Source of the DNA: Lutjanus erythropterus
Taxonomy: Eukaryota; Chordata; Actinopteri; Lutjaniformes; Lutjanidae
DNA: 64,000 nt
NCBI GenBank assembly: GCA_020091685.1
Contig: CM034597.1
Span: forward strand, 1,496,646-1,560,645
Direction of reading: 5' to 3'
Shown here: piece after piece, positions 44,446 through 56,200 of the stretch
How positions within the stretch are numbered: the stretch's first letter is position 1
Layout of the letters: every line of letters starts with the position of its first letter
Notes under the pieces: model-generated
What the model was told of the DNA's origin: nothing
The model's input: the letters and a program-made list of their open reading frames with translations, nothing else
The model's database searches: none
Made by a program: the position numbers and the translations under genes

Positions 44446-45806
44446 CAAATGACACAACTACAACTACAAAAGTGACAAACATTCATACAGACTCTGGTGT
44501 CATGACACCAAATAGAGTCTACTCTGCATGATCCATATTTTAATAACACTGCAACACCAGTGTGAGGAATTTGAATGTGTTGGTGATGTTCACCAGTGTT
44601 GCGCCTTGATTGCCATGAACAAACCCTCATTACCACTGCCTGACTCTCAGCCCAGTGACAGCTAATTAAAATCAACATATTAATTAAGAGGTAGAGATTT
44701 AACAGGCTCCCTGGGTGTCCAGCCTGAGTCAGCTAGTCAAGCGGCAGCAGAGAGCTACTGGAAGACTGGAGGTTACCCTCACTTTGCATGATACTAGAGG
44801 GGAAAACAGCATTAAGATTTAACATGATAACAACAATAATGGATTGAAATATTGTGTCTTAACCCCCCCCCCCCAATTCTGTTGTGTGCAGCATGCTCCT
44901 ATATCCTGTAAGTTGACATGATATAACCTCTGACTGGTTCAACCTTAATAACACAGTAGTGGTATACTGAAGTGGATACTGGACATGATGAAGACAGAAA
45001 AAGCAATTTTAAAGAAGTTCTACAGAAGAGGTTTAGGAGGTTGCAAACATTATTTCATAAAAAACAACAATAATGATAATAGCAAAATAACTGCTTGGGT
45101 ATAAAAATCTAGGGTAACCTTTTTTATGACAGATTTTATTTGTACAGCTTGTGGGAATAAAAATGTCTTATTTGTAATAAAATGATGCACATGTAATGAG
45201 CTATGTTGTTGTCTAAGCAATTTTCATTTTTCAGTTTCACCACTGGAACAGTATTTTTCTTGTCTTTTACTGTAAGTCTGCATGTGGAGGAGACCTCCAT
45301 AGACAGGAGCTAAAACGTCCTGTTTCAGACAGATGCTGAATGAAAATATCTTTAAGAGATGACCTGGTGGTACACAATGTAAAGATGTGCAGGGAATAAG
45401 AGCTACTGCATGTGCTGAGTCTTTCAGATGTCAGTTTATCAAATTATAAACCATGGCAAAGTTTGCCTTAAAAAAGGAATACATGTATTAGAATTAACTG
45501 TAGAAATGATTCATGCCTCACTATTTGTTTGTTTTTTAATTCAATTTGGATACAATTATAACATGAAGGTCACTGTGTATGAACTGCTCATAGCTGAATT
45601 ATACTGTTGTTTATGATGTTTTTCTTTAAATGAGATATTTTTTCTTGATCTCTGCTGCTGTGATGAGGATGAGTTGCTTACAGCACATACTCTGTCTATC
45701 ATGTTAGTATACGCAGTATAGTAACTCATAGAGACATTCTTCCACAACATTATTCCAACTCTAACCTCTACGGTAACACATTGTAAGTCCGGCACAGTCT
45801 GATGTC
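44446..45806. other. No gene recognised; C12 run
   Basis: Run of 12 C at 44863-44874. The remaining sequence is AT-rich without recognised repeat termini. Confidence 0.4.
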
Positions 45807-46642
45807 AAGTCCAGTTCAGACCAAAGACTCACAATCAGACGAAGCAGGTGAAAGTCACACTGGCCAGTCTCAGCTCGACTCAAACCAGCTGATGGAATCA
45901 CCTGTGATTTTGCTTGCAACTCACAGCAAAGTCACTTACAAATTGCCAGTAATGTCCATATGACACAAGGCTTTTCTGATAAAAAGACTTCCCTTCACTG
46001 TCACTTTTACCTCTGATCTGCGCTCTCTCTCCCTGCACACAATTACACTCCCTACACACACACCTTTCATGTTTTTGCTGTTTAATCAGTTTAAAACTGT
46101 AGACACTAATCATTATCACTGTGCTCATTCATATTCAACACATCCTCATACCTGAACCTCACCTGAACACATCCTCATACTCTCAAAGTGACATATATTA
46201 TTGGTGGAGCGTAACTGTAGCAACAGGCTTACTGGAGCTTAACAACATTATGCAGGTCATGTGACATAACTCACATGACATTACATACATGGTTTATGTT
46301 CTAAGATGGTCGCAGTTTGCTTAGGTTTAGGCACGAAAACTACTAGGTTTGTGCTGGGAAAAGATCGTGGTTTGGGTTAAAATAACTATGTGACGTATGT
46401 CTCATGACAGAAATGATGTCACTCATGCAACGGAAGTATTGTGATGGATGTCGCGTTCATAACAGACCAGCACACATGTTATTCTGGTGAGGACAGGACA
46501 GGCTGTTCATAATTTAAGCACAGAGGTGTTGCAATGGAGACCATATGTGTCTCATCTTGTTGCACTGGTGTAAACTGGCGCATTGCAAGTAGCTGCAACT
46601 TCAAACTCATCCTAACACAAATCTTTGGTCTGAACTGGGCTT
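45807..46642. mobile_element. TIR element, family P, with nested family F
   Basis: Terminal 21-mers AAGTCCAGTTCAGACCAAAGA (45807-45827) and the complement of 46622-46642 differ at one position. The interior contains a family F copy at about 46230-46460. No transposase and no target duplication were seen. Confidence 0.7.
46230..46460 (+). repeat. Family F repeat, copy 2 (intact join)
   Basis: GCAGGTCATGTGACATAACT, TTGCTTAGGTTTAGGCACGA, GGGAAAAGATCGTGGTTTGG and ACGTATGTCTCATGACAGAA run continuously. It shows the empty-site arrangement for the insertion at 13443-13838. Confidence 0.75.
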
Positions 46643-46666
46643 ATTAGACCCACTGATCCACTAGAG

Positions 46667-47335
46667 CAGGGGTGTCAAACTCATTTTCACCGAGGGCCAC
46701 ATCTGTAAGACAGTATAAATGTAGCTAAATGTAACTAAATATAATGTAAAATAAATGCAACTACTCCTTAATGTTAAGTAACTCTGAATTCAACTTACAA
46801 ATATTATATATATATATTTGCATAGATGTAAAAAAATATGTTTGATTGTTGCTCTGTTATAACATAAATCCTTTTAATTTGTCAGGTTATGAAACCCACA
46901 TTACTCCATCAATCAACGATCAAACTATCCAAGTGAATAAGGAAAAATAACAAGTTATGACATGATATTCGCCTTCCCATCTTTCTTGAAACAGCCTTCC
47001 ATCTGCATCAATTTTTCATAGCGCTACGTGCGTCGTAAGTTGTATCTTAAGGTCTCCCTTAAGCTTACGGGAAATACAACTTGCGATGCACGTAGCACTA
47101 CGAAGGCTCTGGGAAACGGGACCCTGGACATTTTGGGATCATTGTTTGTATTTCTAAATTCCACTTGTTTGGAAAATGGCATTGATGTGGAAACACTGCA
47201 ATCTATTGGTCGGATGCCATCACTTCGTGGGTAACATAATCGGCATGCATTATGGGAAATGTAGTTTATGGTCAATGCACCTTTTTGACTTATTTATTAT
47301 AAGACAATCAGACCTTTTAAGCTCTGATTGTTTGA
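46667..47335. mobile_element. hAT-type element with right tip deleted
   Basis: The left end CAGGGGTGTCAAACTCATTT is a classic hAT-type terminus, preceded by CACTAGAG (46659-46666). The same 8-mer recurs at 47336-47343 directly after an inverted GTTTGA. The expected right tip, the complement of CAGGGGTGTCAAAC, is missing its last bases. A deletion between CAC repeats at tip and target explains this. It is non-coding and contains a nested hairpin at 47019-47100. Confidence 0.7.
47019..47100. repeat. Nested hairpin, 27-bp arms
   Basis: 47019-47045 and 47074-47100 pair at 24 of 27 positions (arm start TAGCGCTACGTGCGTCGTAA). In the loop, CTTAAGG (47046-47052) pairs exactly with CCTTAAG (47057-47063). 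Confidence 0.85.
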
Positions 47336-47464
47336 CACTAGAGGGTACCGTGTCGGTGTCAAGTTTTGCCTTGCCAAGGCGTGAAAAGTACATGCATGTA
47401 TGAAGGTGAAGTACAAAGATGAATGTACAAAGAGTGATAAAGTCTGTCCAGGTAGCAGAGGGTG

Positions 47465-47760
47465 TCAGGGGAGTGGATTTTCACTCCTGTCCCATCCCAT
47501 TCCCACAAAAATACTCCTGTCTCATCCCAATCCCAGAAGTAGGATTTCCGTCCCATTCTGTTTCTGTCAAGCGACAGTCCACATATTTCATTATCACTTC
47601 GTTTTTGTTTTTTTTAAATCAAAAAAGGATCTAGTGTTATTATAATTCCCGCTTGCTCACATTGACTTTTTTCTTCCTGTTCTGTCCCAGTCCTGTGATG
47701 AGCATTGAAACTGCTGAAACTGAAACTGACTCCTATCCTGTGGGAATTCTGAAAAAAAAA
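47465..47760 (+). repeat. Dispersed repeat with TCCCATCCCATTCCC motifs (family Q)
   Basis: CTCCTGTCCCATCCCATTCC, CTGTCTCATCCCAATCCCAG, CCGTCCCATTCTGTTTCTGT and later CTGTTCTGTCCCAGTCC and TCCTATCCTGTGGGAATTC. From memory similar sequence belongs to fish DNA transposons whose ends repeat GGGACGGGA. The overlapping open frames are not genes. Confidence 0.55.
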
Positions 47761-47901
47761 TGTCTGCCTGTAATAGGGAGGAGGTTGGGTGGAGGGATGG
47801 ATAAAACACAGAACTTTCACACAGAGGCTGGGGTTTGGTTCCTCTGGCAAAATGTGACACTGTCATGGTTTTTCTACCTAAGCATGTAGTTTTGTTGCCT
47901 G

Positions 47902-47948
<47 letters not shown>
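47902..47948. repeat. (CTAA)n tetranucleotide microsatellite
   Basis: Eleven uninterrupted AACT/CTAA units. Confidence 0.97.
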
Positions 47949-49738
47949 GTTAACCTAGCATTGCCAGGCTAATTAACAAATGTAAATTAGTCTGGAATCT
48001 CTCAGTTTGTCTTTTCCAAGGGACGTTACCAATGACTGGACACCAAAATCCCTCTGAGGCACTTGGAAAGACCTACAACCAATCAGAGCAATGAAATGTG
48101 ATGTAGCGTTGAGCACCATGTAAGTTTGGGCAGTGCTTGGTCTGTTTCCAAGCAGGAAAAACATGTTTACCTGGCCACTTCTATCTTGTATTACAGCTAC
48201 ACAGAACAAGTAAAGATTTGAGGTGAGAAACAGACAATGGTGTAACAGGAGTTTGATGAGCCTGGTGCTTTGCAATCACAACATGAGATTCTGGACCAGC
48301 GTCGCTCTTCTGTCAAATCCATCCTGTATTAAATTATCACTTGTGATTGGCCTGAGGAGATTCAGGACAGGTGGAAATCTTTCTGAATGGGAGGATAGAC
48401 GTATCTGCAAATGAAACGAGCTTATGGATGTGTCTGATTCCCAAGTTAGCTTTGGTGTTTAAACCTAACCAAACTGTACCTGCTCCTAAAATGTTCCCTT
48501 GCAAAATTTAGTTTGATAATTCAATTGTACATTGGATATTATTGCTAACCCAACCATGTAATGAGAATGTGTGTCCTTTTCACACCTTGGAGAAGCAAAA
48601 CATGACACACAGTAGATCAGTAGATCTCTATTTATAGGTATGCACCAGTTCATAAAACTGTCTCAAAACAGCAAAGTTTCTTTGCAAATATGGGAGCCGA
48701 GAATAAAAAACTGGTAAAGTATCTCAGATTCAGGAATAAAGATGTGGCTGGAGAGAAAGGGCGCTCACAGTCCCTAGGGGCCTCTAATCGGTTAGCCTGC
48801 AGCATCTCTTAAAGGGACACAAAAATCAGCATTGTCACCTATTTATGCAGCGACGAGGCCTTAAATGGCACTATGGAGCAGGTACAGGTGTTTGTGGGAG
48901 ATAAGACCCCCGTCTTCCTACTGGCACCCCCCATTCTGACACTTTTAAAGGGCTTTAGCCGCTAAGAAAAAAGAAGGTGATAGGTATTTCCAGCTGCCGG
49001 CCTGTCAGTTATCCTCCATTTCATATATAGACATAGATGTGTGTCTGAGAGGAAGAATGACGGGGAGGAGGGAAGACTTGTCATCTCAGAGTGGAGATGA
49101 CGACAGAAAGAGACAGATGAGAGGATTGAGGTAGAATTAATAAGTCAAAAATAGAGAGTGATATAGAGGGAGTAACATGTTTTAGAAGTGAAAATAGAGG
49201 AAGCAGGGAGATATCCATCCACCTGACATATGAAACACCACTCTGAAGAGTCTATTAAGTCCCTAAGTTACATATTTATTTTTGCTTAAGTATGACTTGT
49301 CTTGTGACACATTAGCTGAAGAATAAATGTTATGCTATGGTCTAATCTCGTCTGTCTCACTGCTCTCTTGACTTCTTTCCCTTCTTTAAGCATATGAAGA
49401 TGAGGAAAAATACCAATTTCTTTTTTATTTAGGATAATAACTCCTTTGCCTCCCATGGTTTATGATGAGAGAAAATTATAATTTTCTTGGAGGGTATCTC
49501 TTTATCCACACAGAAGTTAATATATGATGACATAAAATCTTCTTGCTTATGAATATCTGAGCCTGGCTCAACAGGGCATCACATTTGATATGTAGTTCTA
49601 GTGACAGGTTTCATTCTTCGAATAACTGGCTGTTTTCTTGCCAGAAAAACAGAGTTGTGGTCAGTGAGGCCCAGCAGGGGGGATGATTGTGTTCTCTGAA
49701 CAGAACCATAACATTTGTCCTTTGTCTTAAGGGCCTTT
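47949..49738. other. Unique sequence, possible conserved non-coding stretch
   Basis: 48715-49030 is compact and non-repetitive, with balanced GC (CAGCGACGAGGCCTTAAATG, GGCTTTAGCCGCTAAGAAAA). 49045-49140 is purine-rich. No gene was recognised. Confidence 0.35.
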
Positions 49739-49948
49739 CACACTGCACTTACATCCCACCTATGAGGCCTGTCAGTCCCACACTCAGAGCTCTCTTAGCC
49801 TGATGGCCTTCTCACACTGCATTTTCTTAAGCATTATCCTTAACCCTGGGCTAAGAGTTAACCCTGGGATAGCTTAGCCCCTTTTCACACACATAATAGG
49901 GCTTTTCACACTGCACACTCTTAGCCCAGGGCTTATCCTTATCTTTAG
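49739..49948. repeat. Dispersed repeat with TTCACACTGCA motifs (family R)
   Basis: CCTTTCACACTGCACTTA, CTTCTCACACTGCATTTTC, CTTTTCACACTGCACACTC and TAACCCTGGG recur within 210 bp. This resembles a common fish hAT-type MITE by memory. Confidence 0.55.
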
Positions 49949-50869
49949 GGGAATCAGAAACATCAATGATATCAGCATCGATTTTGACCTATATAAATAA
50001 GCTGGAGGTGGAGCAGGTGTGTGAAACTTTGCAAAAATAAATGTTTTGCTTGTTTGCTGACACACAGAGCAGGTTAGACTGGCTCAACTCGATCCTGCCC
50101 CTTTTATTTGGTTTTGAATTGTGGTACGTTTTTTCTATCAGCTGGGTTCAAGTTTCAGAGACAAAACTAAAGGGTGATGTGAGAACACTGCACCACTGAT
50201 TGGTCAGAGTACTGTAGCGACTGTATGATGGGGTTATGGTTTGCCAGTGTGTAATGGTTACAGCTTCTCGAGGTCAAAGTAAAGCTCTGCGTGTTGTTTC
50301 CCAACTACTGGAACAGCACCATTATCACCATCAGCCCTGCCTGTGATGACAGGGTGCTATCTGTAGTGGAAAAAGAAGTAGAGGTACCAAACACAAGTCA
50401 AGTGGAGTCATACCATGCAGAAGAAAAATGGCGTTAATGTGCTTGTGTTTATTGCATTAAGCATGTTTCCATGGAGTATCTCTGAGTCTATTTTAGTCTG
50501 TACTGATATCTGCAGAGCACACAGAGCAACACTGGAGTCATGTTTCTGTCCTTATGATAAACTTTCTTCAACAACTTTTTCTGTGTTCTGTTTAGTAGAC
50601 TGATGAGAGCTGCTCAGACTCTATACATGTTAATGAATAATGGAACAATAAAAGAGGCTGAATAGCTGTATTAAGAAGAGTTGATGAAAATACTCTGTGA
50701 CTTTGTGGCACTGTGAAGAACTCTTTAACATCATGGACTCACTGTTCACTTTAAAAACGTGAAGCAATGCTGGTTTGATTTAAAACCTAATCCATTAATA
50801 ATATAATTGAGCTTAAACAAAGTAACTGCTAACAAATATTCAAGTTACTGTAATTAAGTGTTTTTTTGT
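49949..50869. other. No gene recognised
   Basis: Unique AT-rich sequence. An open frame at 50415-50603 lacks splice or domain support. Confidence 0.4.
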
Positions 50870-51454
50870 TTTGTTTTGTTTTTTTTTTTTTTACTTTTGG
50901 GTACTTTTTATGAGTAGATTTTCAAGTATGTAGTTTCACTTGCACTTCAGTATTCATTACACTTAGTTACTTTTAAAACCATAATTGAGTACTGAGTACA
51001 ATTTCAATTAATATCCACACCTTTCATCTAGTAGCCAATACAGGTGAGGTGATCACAAAGGAGCCAATGAAAATGTGACATATGAACAAAAAACAATACA
51101 TGGCAGCAGCGCAGGTTTGGAGTTCATGATTAATCATTAACCAATTAATTGCTGTGAAGAATACAACCAATTAAAAATGTATAAATCAATATTTAATCAG
51201 TAGTCTAGAAATGGCAGTAACTGCACCTCATCTGACATTGTTTTGTCTCGCAGAGCCATTTGTCGAATAAGGAATCTTATACTTAAAAAATCATCATAAC
51301 ATAATACTCATGAGTAGTTTTTTAGACTAATACCTTGTACTTTTACTGAAGTATTTTTCTAGCACCAGTACTTTTACTTGTAATTGAGTAATATTTTACT
51401 AATGTAGCAGTACTTGTACTTGAGTAGAGATTTTCCGTACTTTTTCCACCACTG
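50870..51454 (+). repeat. Family I hAT-like repeat, right-end part
   Basis: The right edge CCGTACTTTTTCCACCACTG at 51435-51454 is the inverse of CAGTGGTGGAAAAAGTACGG, a hAT-like end. Inside are repeated GTACTTTTACTTG, TTGAGTA and TTACTTTTA motifs. A T-rich run lies near 50865-50892. No matching left end was found. Confidence 0.65.
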
Positions 51455-52575
51455 GTTATAACATAAACACAACTAGCATTGAAATATAACTATTTGAAAT
51501 TGAGATGAGTGAAACAGTAAAGCCCTGAGGTTAGATTACTGTAATAAAAATAGAACAATGTACAGTAAATGAGACAGTGGACAGGCTCATAGCTATCATT
51601 TCATTAATGCACAGACTGTTCATTGATGAAACTGTATCATCACACTGTGTAGATTTTATATTTATAAGTCAGCCTCCTGGTCCTTAGGGCTACAGTGACG
51701 GGCACTGTAGGAAGAAATTGTTGCATCACTCACTCTGCATGAATCTTATGAATGAATCTCAATATGCAATGAGGAATTCCATTAATAATTGATTTCTTGA
51801 TTCATCTGATATAAGATATCTGCTCTTTGTTGGAGTCTGTCTTTAATAGCCAACGGGGGCAAATGGCCTGGAAATGCTGCGATTGTTTATTCTACGTCTG
51901 ACAGACTAAATATTTTATCTCTGGTATAGTGAATCATCAGAGAGCACAAAGTGAAAACAAGGCTCTGCTGGTCTCCAACTACATCACTCTTCAAAGCTGC
52001 TGGAGTTAAGTAAAAAGTAACTTTTCAAGTAAAACTGTGCAGGAAAGTTGTACTTTATAAGATTCATGGTCTGGTGGTAAGAATACTTAAACGGACAGTT
52101 CTCCCCAAAATTAACAAGAGCAAATTCACAACGGCTGCGACCAGCATCAACACACTTGACCTCCATGCCAAACTTAAACCTGCTAGGGCAAAAACTGTGG
52201 CTGCGAAAGTGTGTGGACATTTTTGTCGACCGACCGACTGACTGAATGACCTGCAGAACTGCTGATCACATCTAAATATACATCATTTTCCTCTTTCCTG
52301 CAGTGCTGTTTATTATTTAGCTGACTGGTTTTGGTGTGTCCAAAATTTTGGAGCTCTTGGCCATAGAGATGTCTGTGTTCTCTCCAATATAACGGGGCTG
52401 GATGGCACTCAAAGTATTAACACATAGATTTGACAAATTCACCAAAAATGTTTCTTTCCAGAAATCATGAGCTGGTTACTCAAGATAATCCACAGACTTT
52501 GTTGTGCACAGTTTCATGTCGGAACTGTTTTATTTCTACCAAACTGCACCTGCCAACTGATATGACTGGATTTCC
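51455..52575. other. Unique sequence, minor repeat traces
   Basis: 51770-51970 is compact and non-repetitive, a candidate conserved non-coding stretch. 52088-52245 contains ACGGACAGTTCTCCCCAAAA and CGACCGACCGACTGACTGA traces of dispersed repeats. No gene was recognised. Confidence 0.35.
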
Positions 52576-52579
52576 AACA

Positions 52580-53090
52580 GGCTTGGGGAGTAATAGATTA
52601 CCTGTAACTGGATTATGTATGTAATCAGATACTTTTAGTGAAAAAGGGGATTATTAGTAGGATTCCAATTTCAAAACAAAGAACAATATATTACCATGCA
52701 CAGTGCACACACAAGCTGCCAATTCATTATCATGAATATTATTGAGTTGTGGATAAAACAAGACATCTAAGGACATCATGTTAGACTTTGATCCGTATTT
52801 TTCACCATTTTCAGACATTTCATGGACTAAACAACTAATCGATTAATTTTGAAATGAATCTTAATTGATTGATTAATTGATGATGAAAATAAAGTTAGTT
52901 TCAGCACTAAAAACATTATATTAGGCTAAAAAAAATTCACTATATTTTATACTGAGGCAATCCAAAAGTAACAGAAAGTAATCAAGTTATATTACTGTAA
53001 TATTGTGATACTTGGATTATGTTACTGGCTGCATTTTTGAACAGGTAATTAGCATCTGTAATGGAATACAATTTTTAAATAACCCTCAGC
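52580..53090 (+). mobile_element. Family G element, near-complete copy with nested insertion
   Basis: The left end CAGGCTTGGGGAGTAATAGA and the right end, inverted, CAGGCTGAGGGTTATTTAAA are weakly paired. The interior matches the fragments at 6105-6240, 55600-55755 (inverted) and 1860-2189. A reversed piece of family S is nested at 52790-52920. No target duplication is visible and there is no coding region. Confidence 0.65.
52790..52920 (-). repeat. Family S fragment nested in family G
   Basis: Reverse-complemented it reads TATTTTCATCATCAATTAAT, ATTAATCGATTAGTTGTTTA, CCATGAAATGTC and AAAATGGTGAAAAAT, the left half of the copy at 54354-54675. Confidence 0.75.
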
Positions 53091-54353
53091 CTGCCAGGAA
53101 GTTACTATAAAAAAACACTATGATTGGTTCGACCCAGTTGTTTAGGTGGGAGGATGTGTTGCATTCAGGTTACTTTGAAGACTTTTTGAAATTGCTAATT
53201 GTAGATGGAGTTTTTAACTTACAGATCAAGAGCCATAATGTAGAGTAAGACATGTCCTGGATATTTGATTAATAAAGTAATAAAAGCCCATATATGTTAA
53301 ATTTAGCCAACGTGTGGATCATGAATCACAGTCTGATGCCAGAGTCACACTGAATGACACATTGAAGGACACACGATTTTCACTTCTTTTTAGCTGTATA
53401 TGGTCTTTTTTTTCTCTCCAGCTTCCACACATGCACACACAATTTCTGAAACCCGTAGACCCTCTTGATGTGTCCCTCATATAGTCTCACCTCTCAGAGG
53501 ACACAGACATTGTTAAACCCAGGCAGGAAATGAGTTCTGTGCTATAATGTATGACACACAGTAGTCGACAGGCCTCCCTGATCGCCCTGCCCTTCAAAAC
53601 TGATGGATACTAATGTGTCACCACATGAAAATGTGTCATGAAACAGGAAAAAAATGGAAACACCAAAATACAGAAAGATGGTGAGAGGAAATAGAGCAAA
53701 GTGACCCGTCAATATATCAGAGATGCTTTAAAGAGAGGGAATAGGGATGTTTCTAAAAATGTTCTTCCGGTGCCTTGTACCTGTGCAGGAAAAGCCTCCT
53801 CTATTCAGTATTACTTCTTTGTCCAGGGCTGTGTTTTCAGTGCATGCAAAGAAAAGAAACATAAAATCACAGCCGCTGTCTTTCTTGTCCATTTTCTTTA
53901 CCCAGCTTTTGAAAGCAACCATCTAAGGGGAAAAGGCTTTTCCTATTTCTGCCTCTGAAGACACGTCAGGGGCCTGGGCGTGAGTGCATTGTTCAGTGGA
54001 GCACGGCATTTCCTGCTGCAAATGAAGACCAAAATCCATCCTCCAGGCTGAATTATTAACAACACACATGCCTAAGAATCCCAGGGTCCACAAGAGAGAG
54101 GAGGAGATGGAGAGGAGAGGAGAGAGGAGTGATGAGAGGAAATGGAGGTTAAAGGAGAAAAAGGATATAGAGGTTGGTGAGTTGAATTCCATTTTCTCAG
54201 ATTTAGAGGAGCCACATTTACTAGAGAGTCCAACCAGCAACAGCAATTCTGAGCAAGTTCTCATACCTTCAACAAAACATGCTGCTTAATTACTTTCTGT
54301 TACATTTGGATTAGCTCAATAATAAATAGAGATTGTTGAGCCTAATGTATTTT
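53091..54353. other. No gene recognised; purine-rich patch
   Basis: 54090-54172 is nearly all purine on the plus strand (GAGAGGAGGAGATGGAGAGG). Overlapping open frames near 53700-54290 on both strands have no domain and are partly low complexity. Confidence 0.4.
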
Positions 54354-54675
54354 TAGGGCTGCAAATCACAATTATTTTCATCATCAATTAATGAGTCAAT
54401 TATTTTCTCAATGAATCGATTAGTTGTTTGGTCAGTCCATGAAATGTCAGAAAATGGTGAAAAATGTTGGTTAAAGTCCAAGATGACATCCTCAAGTGTC
54501 TTGTTTTCATTTTACTGTCAGAAAGGAGTAAAGAAAACAGAAAATAATCACACTTAAATTTGAGAATTTCATCTTCTTTTAAATAAAGAATGACTCAAAA
54601 TAATTTAGTGATTGTCAAAATAGATGCAGATTAATTTAGTAGTTGATGAATAATGGATTAAATGTTGCAGCTCCA
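54354..54675 (+). mobile_element. Family S element, complete copy
   Basis: The left end TAGGGCTGCAAATCACAATT and the right end, inverted, TGGAGCTGCAACATTTAATC are inverted repeats. The flanking 8-mers TGTATTTT and AGTGTTTT agree at six of eight positions, which fits a decayed 8-bp hAT-type duplication. The body has CGATTAGTTGTTTGGTCAGT and GTCAGAAAATGGTGAAAAAT. Non-coding. Confidence 0.75.
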
Positions 54676-54763
54676 AGTGTTTTATGTTTGTCAGTTTTAT
54701 TAGTTTGTCCAGCTGTTCCTCCCATTGTTGTGTTCAATTTATTGATTGATTTATTTAAAGTAG

Positions 54764-55560
54764 GGCTGTCAAAGGTAACGCATTAATGACACATTAACAC
54801 ACATTCCTTTTAACGCCACTAATTTTTTTTGATGCACAATTAACGCATTCGCATTCTGTTACATTGGCCTGACCCATAATTTGAATCAGAAGCAAGTTTC
54901 CCTGTCACCTGACAATGTAAACAGGCTTGTCTGTTTAGGCAACTGGATCAACACAAAGTATATGAGGAGGGAGAGGAGAGAGTGCTGATCGAGCTGCAGC
55001 TCCACCTGAAACCAGGTAAAAGTAAAAATAAGGCTGATCCACAGCAGAGAGAGAGAGAGAAAGTGTGTGAATATGAACAGATGTGTCGACTTGATATAAA
55101 AACATTTTATGATCATGAATCATAATATTAATGTACACTTCTGTGGTGTGTAATCTTTTACTCCAAGTCTGATTTGTGTACTTTTAAATACTGAATTACT
55201 TCATGCTGATTAATTATAACAGCGAGGGAGGAGAGACGAGCTGCAGAGAGGAGGGAGGGAGGAGAGCGAGTGTGTGAAGTGTGATATAAAAACTTTATTG
55301 ATGATGAATCCTGATGTTACTGTACAGTTCTGTGGTTTAAACACTACAGATTAAAATATCTGTCTCTGTAAAGACCAAACTGACACCCTCACTGATGTAA
55401 GCTGTCAGAGTGACATTAATGTAAATGATCCTGCTGCCTTAATGCAAAAACATGAATATTTCATCATTATATAGACTGAGCTGAATGAAGGTGAGGATTT
55501 TTCTCCTCAATTTCCACCCAGTGAAGCATTTTTTCATGAGAGGTCATAATAATTAATTGG
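54764..55560 (+). repeat. hAT-like repeat (family T) with internal duplication
   Basis: Starts with AGGGCTGTCAAAGGTAACGC and ATTAACACACATTCC, a hAT-like end of the TTAACGC type. Two related blocks follow: 55063-55150 and 55269-55335 share GTGTGTGAA, GATATAAAAAC, GATCATGAATC/GATGATGAATC and CTGTGGT. A (GA)n stretch lies at 55041-55061. The right end was not identified. Confidence 0.55.
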
Positions 55561-55599
55561 GAGCTGTGTGTGCACTGTGCATGGTAGGATATTTTTCTT

Positions 55600-55755
55600 T
55601 ATCTTAAAACTCAATCCTACTAATATTACCCAGTTTTACTAAATGTGTAATCTGATTAGGTTTTATTTTAATCTGTGACTGTAATGGAATACAGTTACCT
55701 TTTCTGTGTGCAGATTACCTAATCCTGTTACATGTTATCTTTTATTCCCCATGCC
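55600..55755 (-). repeat. Family G left-end fragment, inverted
   Basis: Reverse-complemented: CATGGGGAATAAAAGATAAC, AACAGGATTAGGTAATCTGC, GGTAACTGTATTCCATTACA, TAATCAGATTACACATTTAG and TATTAGTAGGATTGAG, following the order of family G. Confidence 0.7.
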
Positions 55756-55994
55756 TGGACAAATGACACAAACAGCCATCTCCAGTGTCAAAAGTCAAAT
55801 GCTTTGTGCACCCAACATATTCACTCCAAACTCCTCCCTGAGAGGCTTTTTAGTAGCATTAACAACATCACCCTACTTCTACTGATGCTTCTGAGAGAAT
55901 TAAGTGCAGACATGGATGTAGTCTCTGTGACCTCACCCATAGATTTCTGAAGAGCTTGCTTCAGTAGTCGGCATCTTGACTCTGATACCTACCA

Positions 55995-56200
55995 TCAGAT
56001 TCAAAAATGGGTTATAGAGACCAAAACAAATTTTGTACCATGCTGTAAACACGTTAATTTCTTTTGTTATGAGCATTTTAACACGGCCGTCTATAGGGAC
56101 TGATTCACTTTTGAAACGAGCCTGAATTAGCCGTTGAAGGAACTGCAGTTTTTGGTACTTCTGCTTAATTTTCAGCCCTGGTGGTTGCTGCTAAAATGAA
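55995..56200 (+). repeat. Dispersed repeat family U
   Basis: GAGACCAAAACAAATTTTGT, ACCATGCTGTAAACACGTTA, GCATTTTAACACGGCCGTCT, GGAACTGCAGTTTTTGGTAC and TTTTCAGCCCTGGTGGTTGC. I know this order from memory as a common percomorph repeat. Confidence 0.65.

Noticed and set aside
52580..53090. 8-bp duplication flanking the family G copy
   Set aside because: The flanking 8-mers do not match, so the boundaries or superfamily are unproven.
53700..54290. Cluster of four open frames
   Set aside because: Overlapping on opposite strands, partly from a GA-rich low-complexity block, no domains.
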